Of a stretch of DNA of 64,000 nt, positions 1-11,440 are shown in pieces. The stretch is from NCBI GenBank assembly GCA_027946365.1, contig JAPEUQ010000012.1, positions 1,336,170-1,400,169 on the forward strand. Direction: 5' to 3'. The notes below the pieces were generated by a model, which saw nothing but the letters and a program-made list of their open reading frames with translations, made no database searches and had not been told where the DNA came from. The stretch comes from Kalmusia sp. IMI 367209. Lineage: Eukaryota > Ascomycota > Dothideomycetes > Pleosporales > Didymosphaeriaceae. Both the position numbers and the translations under genes were made by a program. Each line of letters begins with the position of its first letter. Within the stretch, counting starts at the first letter, position 1.

Positions 1-3000
1 AAGTCTATACTAGCTTATTTATATTTTTAAAATCCGCTTCTAGAGTCTAGGTATTCTAAGATTCATTATAGCCTTTCTAGTAGAATAGATATTATTATTA
101 TCCTTTTCTCGTCCTTCTTACTAGAATTTTTTCTACTTTCTAGATTTCTTTCTCCTTTAGGTATAACCTCTAGTGGTAGGGTGTTATCTTCTTATTTTAT
201 CTTAACTTTAACGTTTAAGGAGTGAAATATAGAAGACGTTATAAATATAATAGTTAGGTAAAGGAGTAAATAATATATCTATATTTTAACTATATCTTAT
301 ATTTAAAAAGATTTAATAAATTTACTAGAAAGCTTTTTACTAGGCTAATAAGATATATAAATATATTTTATACTTAGTAATACTAGATCTTCTTAACGGA
401 AGGATTCTAATTTATACTTCTTATTATAATATTAACTCTAATACTTTAAGCTATTTAGAGATATTCTATAAGTAATACTCTTACGCTATATATATATTTT
501 ATTCTATTAACTATATCTGGTATCTCCCTCCTCTTACCTACTATCTATAGGAGGTGTTATAAGGATAGGGTACTTTTTATATATAGTATAGAATGGCGTT
601 ATCTTCGTAGATTCGTATATAAAGTTATTATAAGTAAATTAAACTATTAATAGTAATATAATCTAGTTCTCCTATAAAGTTAATATAAATATTTATAGAT
701 ACTATTTTAAGTCTAATTCTAGCGTTCTATTTACCCATCTATTTATAGATAGAAGGTGGTATTTAACCTACGCTTTATCTATAATTGGTAGCATATTTCT
801 ATCTAAAATATAGAGGTAAAGATAGATTCTCTATCTAATATAATATCTTTCTATATACTAAACTTTAAAATAACCTCCTTAAAATAGGCATTAGTAAATT
901 ATCTTATATCCTATAACTTTAGTGCTGAGATATAGATAGTTATCTTAGAGAAGTAGTATATAATTACTAGGATTATATTAAAGCGTAGTCTGTGTAATTC
1001 TTAACTAAGGATAATTCTATAATAAAGTCTAGTAAACTTCCTTAAAGATATCCTCTAGAACTAGTAAAGATACTAGCTTACTATATTTATTATATCTTAA
1101 AGCTTTACTCCTTTAGTAAATAGTATATATTCTTATATATTCCTAAACGTCTTAACTCATACTAGACTAATAGTAGGTCCTCTTAATAAGTTTAAGCGTT
1201 CTATGTATACTAAATAGCCTACTATACGCGTATTATAATTCTAGAATAAAATCTCTTATCTAATAGCCAATTTATTTAGAATATATAATCTATTATTATA
1301 TCTCAGAACTTCCTTTTTATTAAGGCGCTAAACATGCGCCTTTTTATATTTTAAGTACTATCCTCACTCGCTAAGCGGGTAATATACTTAATAATAAAGA
1401 TATTCCTTTACTAGAGTTATCTTATCTTAGTAAGTAAATTAGATTTTACTATTATAGGTTCGCTACTAACTAATACCCTAGCTAGTAAACATAGTATATA
1501 TAGCGTATATATTATAGTACTAGTAGTAGGGCCCTTTATAGATCTATAAAGTATTGGTTATATATATCTTATATATATCTAATAAGCTAAGCTTATTTAT
1601 AAATCCTCTCACTCTACTATATTTATCCCTTAATAGTAACTTATTCTATAGGGTAGGTAATAAATAGATTAGTAATAGGTTCTCCTATATATAATCTATT
1701 CTTTTAATAACTTATTCATAGGATTTGTTTTTTCCTAGGCGGTGTTCTACCTTAAAATTAAAAGCTACTAGGTATATTACCTAACGTGCTTATTATAGGC
1801 TTAGTCTTTATATAGCGCGCATACCGCGTAGGTTATTATGGTTACTTAGTACCTAAATAGTATACTATACGTTATCTAAATAATGTCTCTACTATTTAAA
1901 ATAATAGATAATAGTAAAAAGCTTAAGGTTATAAACTTTATAATTAAACTCTATAACTTAAAGTTTTCTTAAAGTAAAAGTAACTAGATACTATTTCTAA
2001 TCTTTAAATAGCTATAATAGGATACTAGAGATTATAAAAGTAGATATATCTATCTTTAATTAAATAGTAAGCATAGGGTTAAAGTGGCGTAGGATAGATA
2101 TATTTAAAAAGTACTTTTTAAGTCTTTTAAAGATACTCTTAGCTTTTATATTCTACTAAAATTCTTATTCTTTCTTTAGTAGATTTAATAGAGGAGCGGT
2201 TTCTTTTACGTAATCTTTAATAAAATATTAATAGAAATTTATAAATCCTAGAAATGACTAGAGTTCTTTAATATTTATTAATTATAACTATCTAATTATT
2301 ATCTTCGTGCGCGTAGGATCCGCGTAGATACCTCACATGCTAATAATAAAGTTAAGGAAATATATATTATCTAAGGCGAACGTACACTTTCTAAATTAAT
2401 AAAAAGCTTAGCTTTTTATAATAATTTAAGTATAGAGCGTATAGCGTATTAGTGGAGTATAATATCCTTATTATAAATATAGATAAGTATATTATCTAGG
2501 TATATAATATATATATAGTCTAGGTACTATACTAGTATCTTATTAATATATATCTAAAAACTCATGGGTACGTTTATTAACCTAAAAGATATAACTAGGT
2601 ATTTAAAATAATTATATTAAGTTTAGAATACCATTTTTTACTTATCCCCTACCTAAATCCGAATCCTATAGTAGATATTATAGAGGTCTAGGGTCATATA
2701 GTAATATATATCTAATAGGCGATTAAGTATCTCTTTAACTAAAGGAGTGTATAATAATTCTTAATAGTAATAATATTAAGTTCCCTATAGTTAATATAAA
2801 GTTATAACGTTCTATCCTTCTTTAGAATAAATAAAATTAATGCTTTAGTAGGGCTAGTACTATACCTAATCTACCCCTTTTTAAGAGTATCTTCTAAGTA
2901 CTCTCAGAGTACTTAAAGCTCACGCGCTAAAAGGTTATATAAAGGCTTATAGAGAGGTTCCTTCCCTCTATAATAGGGATTATATAATTAGATTCTTTAA

Positions 3001-3700
3001 ATTTTAAAAGAGTAGATACTACTTCCTTATTAAATATATTACTATATTTATATAATATATCTAGGAGGCTTAATACTTACGCTATACGCGCTTTATTAAT
3101 ATAAGTAAGACGCTTTAAGCTTATACTAATAGTTTATAGAACTTCTAGAAGAAATAGATTAGAGCTAGTTTACTTAATTTCCTTTTAAAGTTTTATATAG
3201 TAATAAGTTATATAGTAGCTTTAGTATAACCCTAACGTTATATTTAAGCACTATAACTAAGATGAATATCTCCTTCTTATAAGAATGAGTTTTTAGTAAA
3301 AGAGAAAACTTCTTTATTAACGCTATAGACTATCGTCGTTACGTAGTATTAAACACCTGTATTATCTATTAGACGCACCTAGAGTATATAAGTAGTATAG
3401 ATACTTTAATATTAGGCTCTAATTTATCCTAGTTTTAAAAGCTTAACTCCTTTAATAGGTTATAAGTCTATCTTTATAGCGATCCTTTGGCTAATTAGGC
3501 TAATATTAATTTATAGGTTAAGAATAGTTTAAAGTTACTATTCTAGGCCTATATCTTTAGCTACGCTATACATGCGCTTTATGCCTAGTAGAATATATAT
3601 TAGTAGGCACCTTACTATCCCTAAGTTATTAATAAGGCTTAACCTTTTCTTACCTTATTAATTTATATAAGGATTTGGTTTAGTTACTACTCTAGTATTT
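1..3700 (-). pseudogene. Gypsy-1a pol remnant (RT, RNase H, integrase)
   Basis: Minus-strand translation at about 2880-2390 gives a recognisable Ty3/Gypsy reverse transcriptase. It runs from a degraded GAPILFVPKKDG block, through the RGLN and NRYPLP region, to a degraded MPFGLTNAPATFQ block. At about 820-500 the integrase core end is visible as a degraded HPQTDGQ..NRTLE block followed by FTYNN..STKITPFY. The extreme left (1-60) reads like the start of a C-terminal chromodomain-type tail (ILDSR). Many TAA/TAG stops interrupt it. The boundaries of this entry are approximate. In an active element the product would copy element RNA and integrate the cDNA. Confidence 0.8.
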
Positions 3701-4700
3701 ATTTACGTAGTGGCTGACCTTATTATATTTATAGTATGTAATGTTTTTCTTATTATAAGGTCTATTTCTATTATTAAATATTTATTAATTTAGTATAGCC
3801 TCTTTATATTTTACCTTTAATACGTGGCGGCTGTGGTATTTCTATACTAATAGTATGTGATGTAGATTCCACTTAAATATAGAATCTAACGTAATAAGGT
3901 CTTCTCTTATAGTAGATACTTAATAATAGTTAATGATTACCCTCTATAGTTTAGGTCTTAACTTTAAGAAAGGTGTTATACCCTTTATTCCTTAGTATAG
4001 GGTGTAAGTTAATTCTTAATAATATTAAGGTAGATTATAAAAGAATGGACTATTTAATTCTTTTACTATATAACTTAAGTATATACTATAGCTACTTTTA
4101 AACTGCGATTTACTAGATTAAAAATAAGTTAAGTATATACTACTTAAAGTATTTCTAGGTAGGTATCTCCCTTAGCCTTAAAGATACGTTTATAATATAT
4201 ATATTATAACTTTCTAGAGTTACTCCTAGGTATTATATCGCCTAGATAACTTTATCTACATCTAGTAAGAATTCTTATGATAGAGGCAAAATGTTACTTA
4301 TATAAATAAAAGAATTTATAGTATTTTTTAAATTTTTATTCTTATATTTAGCTGAGTCTTTTAATTTAAGTATACGCTTATTACGTATTACTAGAAGCGT
4401 TCTAGATATATTTTACTATATATATTAGTACTTTAGACTTTAGCCTCCTTAATAGGAGTAATTAAGCTAGGGTTTAATTTAAGTTTTCGAGTTCCGTAAT
4501 TTCGGCCTTAAGGGCGCGTAATTATTATAGGATATAAAGTTTATCACGTCTCCTCTTTATAACTAAGATGCGCTCTTCTAGTATTAAAGGTGGGCTAGGA
4601 TTACGCGTAGGTTATTTCTCTTCTAGGTATTAGATGGGTGCGTCTTCATTATCCTAAAAGGTTATAGGTAAGATTTATCTTCTACTTATTATTTATATGA
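3700..4700 (-). pseudogene. Gypsy-1a gag/leader region remnant
   Basis: This is the stretch between pol and the 5' LTR, read on the minus strand, where gag is expected. At about 4640-4480 the translation is rich in Leu, Arg and Glu (LRALKAEITELENLN is readable), consistent with a coiled-coil segment of a capsid-type protein. I could not recognise a CCHC zinc knuckle with confidence. The assignment rests on position plus this short segment. Confidence 0.55.
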
Positions 4701-4742
4701 CTTTTTAGAGCCATCCTTAGACTATTATATATAAGAAGTATT

Positions 4743-4969
4743 ATTATATAAGGTCTAGTTATAGGTAATAGTATATACTTCACACTAGAATTAATAGTAA
4801 AAGGATAACTCTAGTTATATTAAGTAAATAATACTTAACGTTCCTAAAATAAGTATATAGTATAGATTTTACGTAGCTCATTCCCTTAGCTTTCTTGGCG
4901 TACTAGACCCTATTAATCCTAGCGCGATATACCTTAACATTATAATAACTTTATAATATCCTCGTTATA
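4743..4969 (-). repeat. Gypsy-1 5' LTR (about 227 bp)
   Basis: The same sequence occurs at 6924-7150 and 29229-29456 in this orientation, and inverted at 5069-6529 (split by an insertion). All copies end at a conserved TATAATAAGGATATT-type edge (read on the minus strand), a RIP-altered TG start. The boundary was set where the copies stop matching. Confidence 0.8.
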
Positions 4970-6529
4970 AAACGCTAATACTATAGATACTCTTTTTCTT
5001 TCCTATAAGGTGATAGTTTTTATTAAGGTTATAGCAGCTATAAGGACTATAGCTAGAAGAAAAGATTCTATAATAAGGATATTATAAAGTTACTATAGTA
5101 TTAAGATATATTATACTAGGATTAATAGGGTCTAGTATACTAAGAAAGCTAAGTAAATAAGCTACGTAAGCCGCACTAGTTCCCTTGGAATAGTGTTGGT
5201 CACCTTTTTTAAAATCTTCTAAATCCTTTTACATTTAATGTTGGCGTAGACTTTATTAATAGTCGCTCTAACCTAGCGACTAAATCTAGTCTATATAACT
5301 ATCTAACCTTATAATAACTTAAGCTTTGCTTACTCAAGCGCCTTCGCAACCCGAAAACATACAAAACTACTATAAACTCCACGCCTAAAAAAAAGTTTAC
5401 TTATTCTATATATAGTAACCTAGATGTCTACCGCCTTGTCGCCGTCGTCATTTAAGTAGCGCGCCTAATCCAACCTCGCTACGCCAAGGAGAATCTCACG
5501 CATTTAGGCGACGCTCTCATCACCCAATAACTTATAAATAAACTCCTAGTCATCGCTTCTCATCACCAGAACGGCACCTTTAGCACTCACCTGACATGCA
5601 ACACCCTAAAGCTCCTATTCCTATAGTGGTACTATATACTCATTGGGGGTAACTACGTCTACATTCTTTAGGTTTACTATCGCCATTCACTCTAGCTCAT
5701 ACACCTCGAGCGCCTACTCTATGTTCAAGTATAGGGTCTCCTACTACCCTCCCTTATACTGCCTTTCGATCATTTTACGGACTAGATGGATAATCTTATA
5801 GTCTTTATATAATATAACTATCTCTGACCGGACTCTATGTGCGTATTATGCGGAATCTATAAGGGCTCTAATGTATATGTCATCATCCGTGGGAAAGATA
5901 GCAGGACTGGTAGTAGTGGACGGTTGGGCGGTAAGGTTAATTTCGACGCGTATATTTTTTATAGATAAAGTAGAAGCTAGACAATATATAAGTAGTAGTT
6001 ATTAATATAAGATTACGTAGCTCACGCGGCGTACCTGGCCTGGTAAAGAAGAAGGAGAATATTATAAGGTAGAGAGATTGCTATTTACGATAATTTATTG
6101 ACGAAGGGAGGACTATAACTCAATATAACTACCACTATAATAGGCCTATCCTCAATGGACGATATATATACCGTGTCCTTTCTCTTTATTTAAGTTGAAC
6201 AACTTTCGATTGGAGCGTGCGCCAAGTCTTACTTAATAATCTAATTAGCTTGGCGGGAGCGTAATATCTTTATTATCACCACCTTTAACACGCCTTTTAT
6301 ATTAATAAGTAGGAGGAAACCGCTATTATCTTTTTTAGTTTGCTATCTTTCAAAACTACGTACAATCTTTCAATACTTAGTAATATATATATAAGCTACG
6401 TAAAATCTATACTATATATTTATTTTAGAAATATTAAGTATTATTTACTTAATATAACCAGAGTCATCCTTTACTATTAATCCTAGTGTGAAGTATATAC
6501 TATTACCTATAACTAGACCTTATAAAGTA
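4970..6529 (+). mobile_element. Gypsy-1b: 3'-end fragment (90 bp internal plus 3' LTR) in plus orientation
   Basis: Bases 4970-5068 are the reverse complement of the sequence just inside the 3' LTR of Gypsy-1c (7151-7250). They include a purine run before the LTR, a candidate polypurine tract. The LTR follows at 5069-5169 and resumes at 6393-6529 after a 1.2-kb insertion. The fragment abuts the 5' LTR of Gypsy-1a head-on, which points to a rearrangement or to a truncated insertion. Confidence 0.72.
5170..6392 (+). mobile_element. 1.2-kb non-LTR-like element, copy A
   Basis: This is one of five copies in the window (A-E). It is flanked by an 11-bp direct repeat AAGCTACGTAA (5159-5169 and 6393-6403) and interrupts a Gypsy-1 LTR. 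It starts GCCGCACTAGTTCCC and ends TTAGTAATATATATAT. There are no terminal inverted repeats and no TG..CA ends. A fixed 5' start, a (TA)n tail and a TSD length that differs between copies fit target-primed reverse transcription, so a SINE-like or short LINE-derived element is the best reading. It is the least RIP-altered copy in its middle part. Coding capacity is not established. Confidence 0.7.
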
Positions 6530-6923
6530 ATATTCTACTAAAATTAAAAATATTAGAGAAATAGATAGGATATCTAGAACTAGAAAAAAAATATATAAGA
6601 AGAAAGATTTTTAGTCTTTATTATATTCCTTATAGTTAACTTAAATTATTAACTTATCTTTTATCTAGATTAATATAGATAACGTTAGTTTTAATATTAT
6701 TTATTAAAGTAGACTAAGCTTTATTTATTACTTAATTAACTAGTACTAGACCTTCTAAAGCCTACCTTACTTAACCTATTTAAAATAAATAATCTCTATA
6801 TATAATACTTTAACTATGTAATAGATTCTAGTTATATATTAAAATAATAATAACTAATATACTATTAAGTAGTTTATATATAATAACTAGTAGTAATATT
6901 ATAGTATTAACTACTAATCTAGT
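6530..6923 (+). mobile_element. Gypsy-2 5' fragment (partial LTR plus leader), inverted
   Basis: The reverse complement of 6540-6810 matches the Gypsy-2 LTR (10380-10620 and 24010-24260). The next about 110 bases match the leader at 23870-23988. The LTR edge is extremely RIP-altered: the GTGACCCCCGTGTGTAA of the intact LTR (minus strand, about 24008-23992) reads ATAATCTCTATATATAA at about 6789-6805. It is wedged between two Gypsy-1 LTRs. Confidence 0.7.
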
Positions 6924-7150
6924 AGTATATAAGGTCTAGTTATAAATAATAGTATATACTTCACACTAGAATTAATAGTAAAAGGATAACTCTAGTTATA
7001 TTAAGTAAATAATACTTAACTTCCCTAAAGGAAGCATATAGCGTAGATTTTATATAGTTTATTTACTTAGCTTCCTTAGCATACTAGACCCTATTAATTC
7101 TAGTATAATATATTTTAACACTATAGTAACTTTATAATATCCTTATTATA
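6924..7150 (-). repeat. Gypsy-1c 3' LTR
   Basis: Matches the 5' LTR at 29229-29456. The bases just inside it (from 7151) read, on the minus strand, as a purine run AAAGGGGAGA ending at the LTR, as expected for a polypurine tract. Confidence 0.78.
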
Positions 7151-8340
7151 GAATCTCCCCTTTAGCTATAGTCTCTTATAGCTATTATAGCCTTAATAAA
7201 AACCTCACTCTATAGAAAAGGAAAAGAATATTTATAGTATTAGCGTTTGCACTTTGCTATAGATATATAGTATATATATATAGTATTTATAATAGATACG
7301 GCGTATATATTATTATATTAAGATTTTATATCTTTTGTTTTTAAGATCTCGCCCACATAATGGTAAGTCTATAGTATAAATAGATAATCTCTTTTATTTT
7401 AATCTTATTATAATATTATATTAATCTTTTATTTTTAATACTATATATATACCACTTTAGTATATATAAAGTATATATAATTCACTTATTCTAAATTAAT
7501 TATTATAGTCTATTATCTATTTCCTAAGTATATTAAAAAGACTATATTACGTAATATACACGATTTTATATAAAGTGTTACTATTAAGTATACTAATTAA
7601 GTTACTTTTATTATAACTTATATATATTATATATAGAATCTAGTTAAGCTTACTAGGCGATTATAAAAAGTCTAAAAATACTATTATAAATATTATAAGG
7701 ACGATAATTAGGTAACTATACCTTAGTAGATTATATAGGTTATACGTTATATATATATCTTAGCTAATATTTATAGATATCGGTAGTAATAAATAACTAC
7801 TTAAATTATCTTTATAAGTTCTATAACTAGTACTATATCGCTATCACTAATATCTTAGCTATAGCTACTTATAAGATTAATCTAGAGATCTAGGCTTAAG
7901 GCATAAAGTTTACGGGCCTAGAAGTAATTTAACTTAGAACTAATAAATTATAGACGCGTTATAGTATATTTTAAAACTCTAATAGATTTAACTACTTAAG
8001 TTTCTATTATAAATCTCTAATTTTTTAGTCTAATTCTTTAGAAGTAGTACCATATTACTACTATCCTTAAGGCTCTAGCAGGTCTTATTCCTATTATATA
8101 AGAATTAATATATTTACATCTTAAATATACTTAGAGTGTATATTAATATCTTTTTAGATTAATATCTTAGTCAGGCCCTTTAGGCCACTTAAGTAGAGGG
8201 TGGTGGCTAAGGTAACTCATAATAATAATAATAATAATAATAGAGTTAATCTACTTAAGTAGCTAATTAAGAAGATAATTATAGATATAGTTAACGAGGT
8301 AATAATTAACGGTAGTAGTAATAATAAATAAAATACTTAA
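7151..8340. other. Gypsy-1c region between pol and 3' LTR, no recognised gene
   Basis: This is about 1.2 kb between the integrase tail and the 3' LTR. Only the first about 100 bp have a second copy in the window (4970-5068). A plus-strand frame from about 7760 to 8345 can be read with TAA/TAG as its only stops, but stops occur about as often as chance would give. I do not call a gene. A 7-unit AAT microsatellite lies at 8221-8242. Confidence 0.5.
8221..8242. repeat. (AAT)n microsatellite
   Basis: About seven uninterrupted AAT units. Confidence 0.9.
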
Positions 8341-10348
8341 TATATATAAAACGTAGATCTCTAGTAAAGCTTATCTTCCCTTTTTTTACCTTCTAATATT
8401 TATATTCTAAATAGATACCCTATGGACTGTATAGTCCCTAAATAATTCTATTTAATAGTTATATCTTATGTGCCTTTTATGCTCTTAACTTTTTCTTATG
8501 AGTAAAGATCCTTTCCCCTATTTAAAAGTTTATACTAGTTTATCTATATTTTCAAAATCCGATTCTAGAGTCTAGATATTTTAAGATTTATTATAGCCTT
8601 TTAGTAGAATAGATATTATTATTATCCTTTTCTTATCCTTCTTACTAGAATTTTTCTACTTCCTAGATTTTTTCTCCTTTAGATATAACCTCTAGTAATA
8701 GGGTATTATCTTCTTATCTTTATTTTAGCTTTTAACGTTTAAGGAGTAAAACATGGAAGACGTTATAAATATAATAATTAGGTAGAAGAAATAAATAATA
8801 TATCTACGTTTTAACTATATCTTATATTTAAAAAGATTTAATAAACTTACTAGAAAGCTTTTACTAAGCTAATAAAATATATAAATATGTTTTATACTTA
8901 GTAATATTAGGTCTTTTTAGTGGAAGGACTCTAGTTTATACTTCTTATTATAATATTAATTCTAATACTCTTAGGCTATTTAGAGGTATTCTATAAGTAA
9001 TACTCTTATACTATATATATATTTTACTCTATTAACTATATTTAGTATCTTCCTCTTATCTACTATCCGTAGGAGGCGTTGTAAGGATAGGGTACTTTCT
9101 ATATATAGTGTAGAATGGCGTTATCTTTATAGATTTATATATAGAGTTATTATAAGCAAATTAGACTATTAATAGTAATATAACCTAGTTCTCTTATAAA
9201 GTTAATATAAATATCTATAGATACTATTCTAAGGTCTAATTTAGCGTTCTATTTACCCATCTATTTATAGATAGAAGGTGGTACTTAACCTACGCTTTAC
9301 CTATAGTTAGTAGCATATTTCTATCTAAAATATAGAGGTAAAGATAGATCCTCTATTTAATATAATATCTTTCTATATATTAAACTTTAGGATAACCTCT
9401 TAAAGTAGATATTAGTAAATTATTTTATATCCTATAACTTTAGTACTAGGATATAGATAGCTATCTTAAAGAAATAATATATGATTACTAGAATTATATT
9501 AAAGATATAGCCTATACAATCCTTAGCTAGGGGTAATCTTATAATAAAGTCTAGTAAAACTTTCTTAAAAATATTCTCTAGAACTAGTAAAGATACTAGT
9601 TTATTATATTTATTATACCTTAGAGCTTTACTCCTTTAGTAAATAGTATATATTCTTATATACTTTTAAACGTCTTAATTTATACTAGGTTAATAGTAGG
9701 TCCTCTTAATAAGCTTAAGTATTTTATATATACTAAAATAGTCTATTATACGTATATTATAGTTCTAGAATAAAATCTTTTATCTAATAACTAGTTTATT
9801 TAGAATATATAATCTATTATTATATCTTAGAACTTCCTTTTTATTAAGGTGCTAAATATATATCTTTTATATTTTTAAGTACTATCCTCACTCGCTAAGC
9901 GGGTAATATACTTAATAGTAAAAATATTTCTCTACTAAAGCTACCTTATCTTAGTAAATAGATTAGATTTTACTATTATAAATTCACTACTAACTAATAC
10001 TCTAGCTAGTAAGTATAGTATATATAGCGTACACACTATAGTACTAGTAGTAGGGCCCTTCTTAAATCTATAGATATTAGTCACGTACGTTTTATATACG
10101 CTTAATAAACTAAGCTTATTTATAAATCCTTTTACTCTACTATACTTATCCCTTAATAGTAACTTATTCTATAGAGTAGGTAATAAATAGATTAGTAATA
10201 GATTCTTCTATATATAATCTACCCTTCTTAATAGCCCGTCTATAGGATTTATTTTCCTAGGCAGTATTCTATCTTAAAATTAAAAGCTACTAGGTATATT
10301 ATCTAACGTGTTTATTATAGGCTTAGTCTCTATATAGCGTATATACCA
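8341..10348 (-). pseudogene. Gypsy-1c pol, integrase portion (3' half)
   Basis: Aligns over its length with 1-1822 of Gypsy-1a and extends about 180 bp further 3'. The minus strand holds the degraded integrase core end and a chromodomain-like tail (ILDSR near 8570). It is cut at 10349 by the Gypsy-2 insertion and continues at 24474. Stops are mostly TAA/TAG. Confidence 0.75.
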
Positions 10349-10353
10349 CGTAG

Positions 10354-10833
10354 TATTATACGCGGGGGTCACTTACCTTAAGTAGTTTAAGTGAGGTAGG
10401 CTTCAGGAGGTCTAGTACTAGTTAATTAAGTAATAAATAAAGCTCTATCTACTTTAATAAATAATATTAAAGCTAATATTATCTATATTAATCTATATAA
10501 GAGATGAGTTAATAATTTAAGTTAACTATAAGGAATCTAATAAAGACTGGAAACCTTCCTCTTTATATATTCTTTCTCTCATCCTAGATATCCCATCTAT
10601 TTCCCTAATATCCCTAATCTTAGTAGGATATTATTCTTAGTATAGGATATTATCTTTATTCTAGCGCCTTTCCTATTTTAGCTTCCCTTAGTAAGATATT
10701 ATTATATAACTACTAAGTTACTAACTCTACTAGCTTATCTAAGAACCTTATTATATCTATTATACCTATTATAGGTTCACCTATAATTACTTATTTAGCG
10801 TAATTTTTAATTTATTAATAGGTACTATTAATA
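10354..10833 (-). repeat. Gypsy-2 3' LTR (480 bp)
   Basis: Begins TATTATACGCGGGGG (ancestral TG altered to TA) and ends CTATTAATA. It matches 23989-24468 over its full length. The CG-rich start and the AGGTCTAGTACTAGTTAATT block are the easiest landmarks. Confidence 0.88.
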
Positions 10834-11440
10834 CTCACTCCCCTCTTATAATAATTATTCTAATACTATTTAATCTCTATTATACTACTAGTTCCCTACC
10901 TGGGTATTTATAAAGATATACTACTACTATCTTTTAACTTATCTTATAAGCCTTCCTAATTATACTTAAAGCCTCTAAACCTTTAGTTATATTTTATTAA
11001 AAATATATACGTCCCGTATTATTTCCCGGAATCTCGAAATGATTTATAGATATACTTATTATAAAGAGAAGGATTTATAATACTTTATAGATGCTATATC
11101 TAGTTATTATACTAGTTATCTAGCTACTTATTCTAAGTGTAGTCTTTGGGTGCCGGAGAAAGAGTAGGAAAGAATTTAAATAGAATATTATTATAAGAAG
11201 ATTAAGCTCCTTATTACTAAGGAGTATTAAGCTATTATTATTATAGAGACTACTTATCTCTATCGTAAATTATTTACTACTAAAGAGGCTAAATATATAC
11301 TAGCTTCTTATAATCTTTGCGTAGCGTCTTCTATAAATCATCTAGAATAAGAGGAGGCTTTAAAAAATATAACTATTATTACTACTTTTAAACTGCTACT
11401 ACTTAAATCATTAACTAACTCGGGCTGGTTATAGGCTAAC
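10834..11440 (+). pseudogene. possible antisense reading frame between Gypsy-2 pol and 3' LTR, unknown product
   Basis: The plus-strand frame starting at the ATG at 11039 runs about 120 codons with five stops, all TAA or TAG. It has a protein-like charged composition, for example WVPEKE, RKLFTTKEAK and EEALKNI. Pol of this element is on the other strand, so this would be an extra antisense frame between pol and the LTR, like the accessory frames known in some Tat/Ogre-type plant elements. The stop frequency is only a little below chance, so this may be coincidence. No domain is recognised. Confidence 0.3.

Larger units (their letters stand above)
1..4969 (-). mobile_element. Gypsy-1a: Ty3/Gypsy LTR retrotransposon, RIP-degraded, 3' end beyond window
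   Basis: This is a minus-strand Ty3/Gypsy element whose 5' LTR is at 4743-4969 and whose 3' part lies before base 1. It matches Gypsy-1c at 8525-10353, 24469-26308 and 28150-29456, which is the same element carrying insertions. Read on the minus strand, degraded integrase, reverse transcriptase and gag sequences occur in the usual Gypsy order. Stops are almost all TAA or TAG where CAA, CAG or TGG would be expected, as RIP produces. Nothing here could be expressed as a protein. Confidence is high for the class; no family name is assigned. Confidence 0.88.

Noticed and set aside
5183..6392. A continuous plus-strand frame through the whole 1.2-kb copy A with almost only TAA/TAG stops
   Set aside because: Stops occur about once per 13-20 codons, about what chance gives. 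The lack of TGA is explained by genome-wide TpG depletion, so it is not evidence of coding.
5170..6392. 1.2-kb element as a solo LTR or MITE
   Set aside because: No TG..CA ends, no inverted termini, and the flanking duplications vary from 9 to 13 bp.
7760..8345. Plus-strand frame of about 190 codons in the Gypsy-1c 3' region
   Set aside because: About 13 stops in about 190 codons is no better than random; the poly-Asn run is just the AAT microsatellite.
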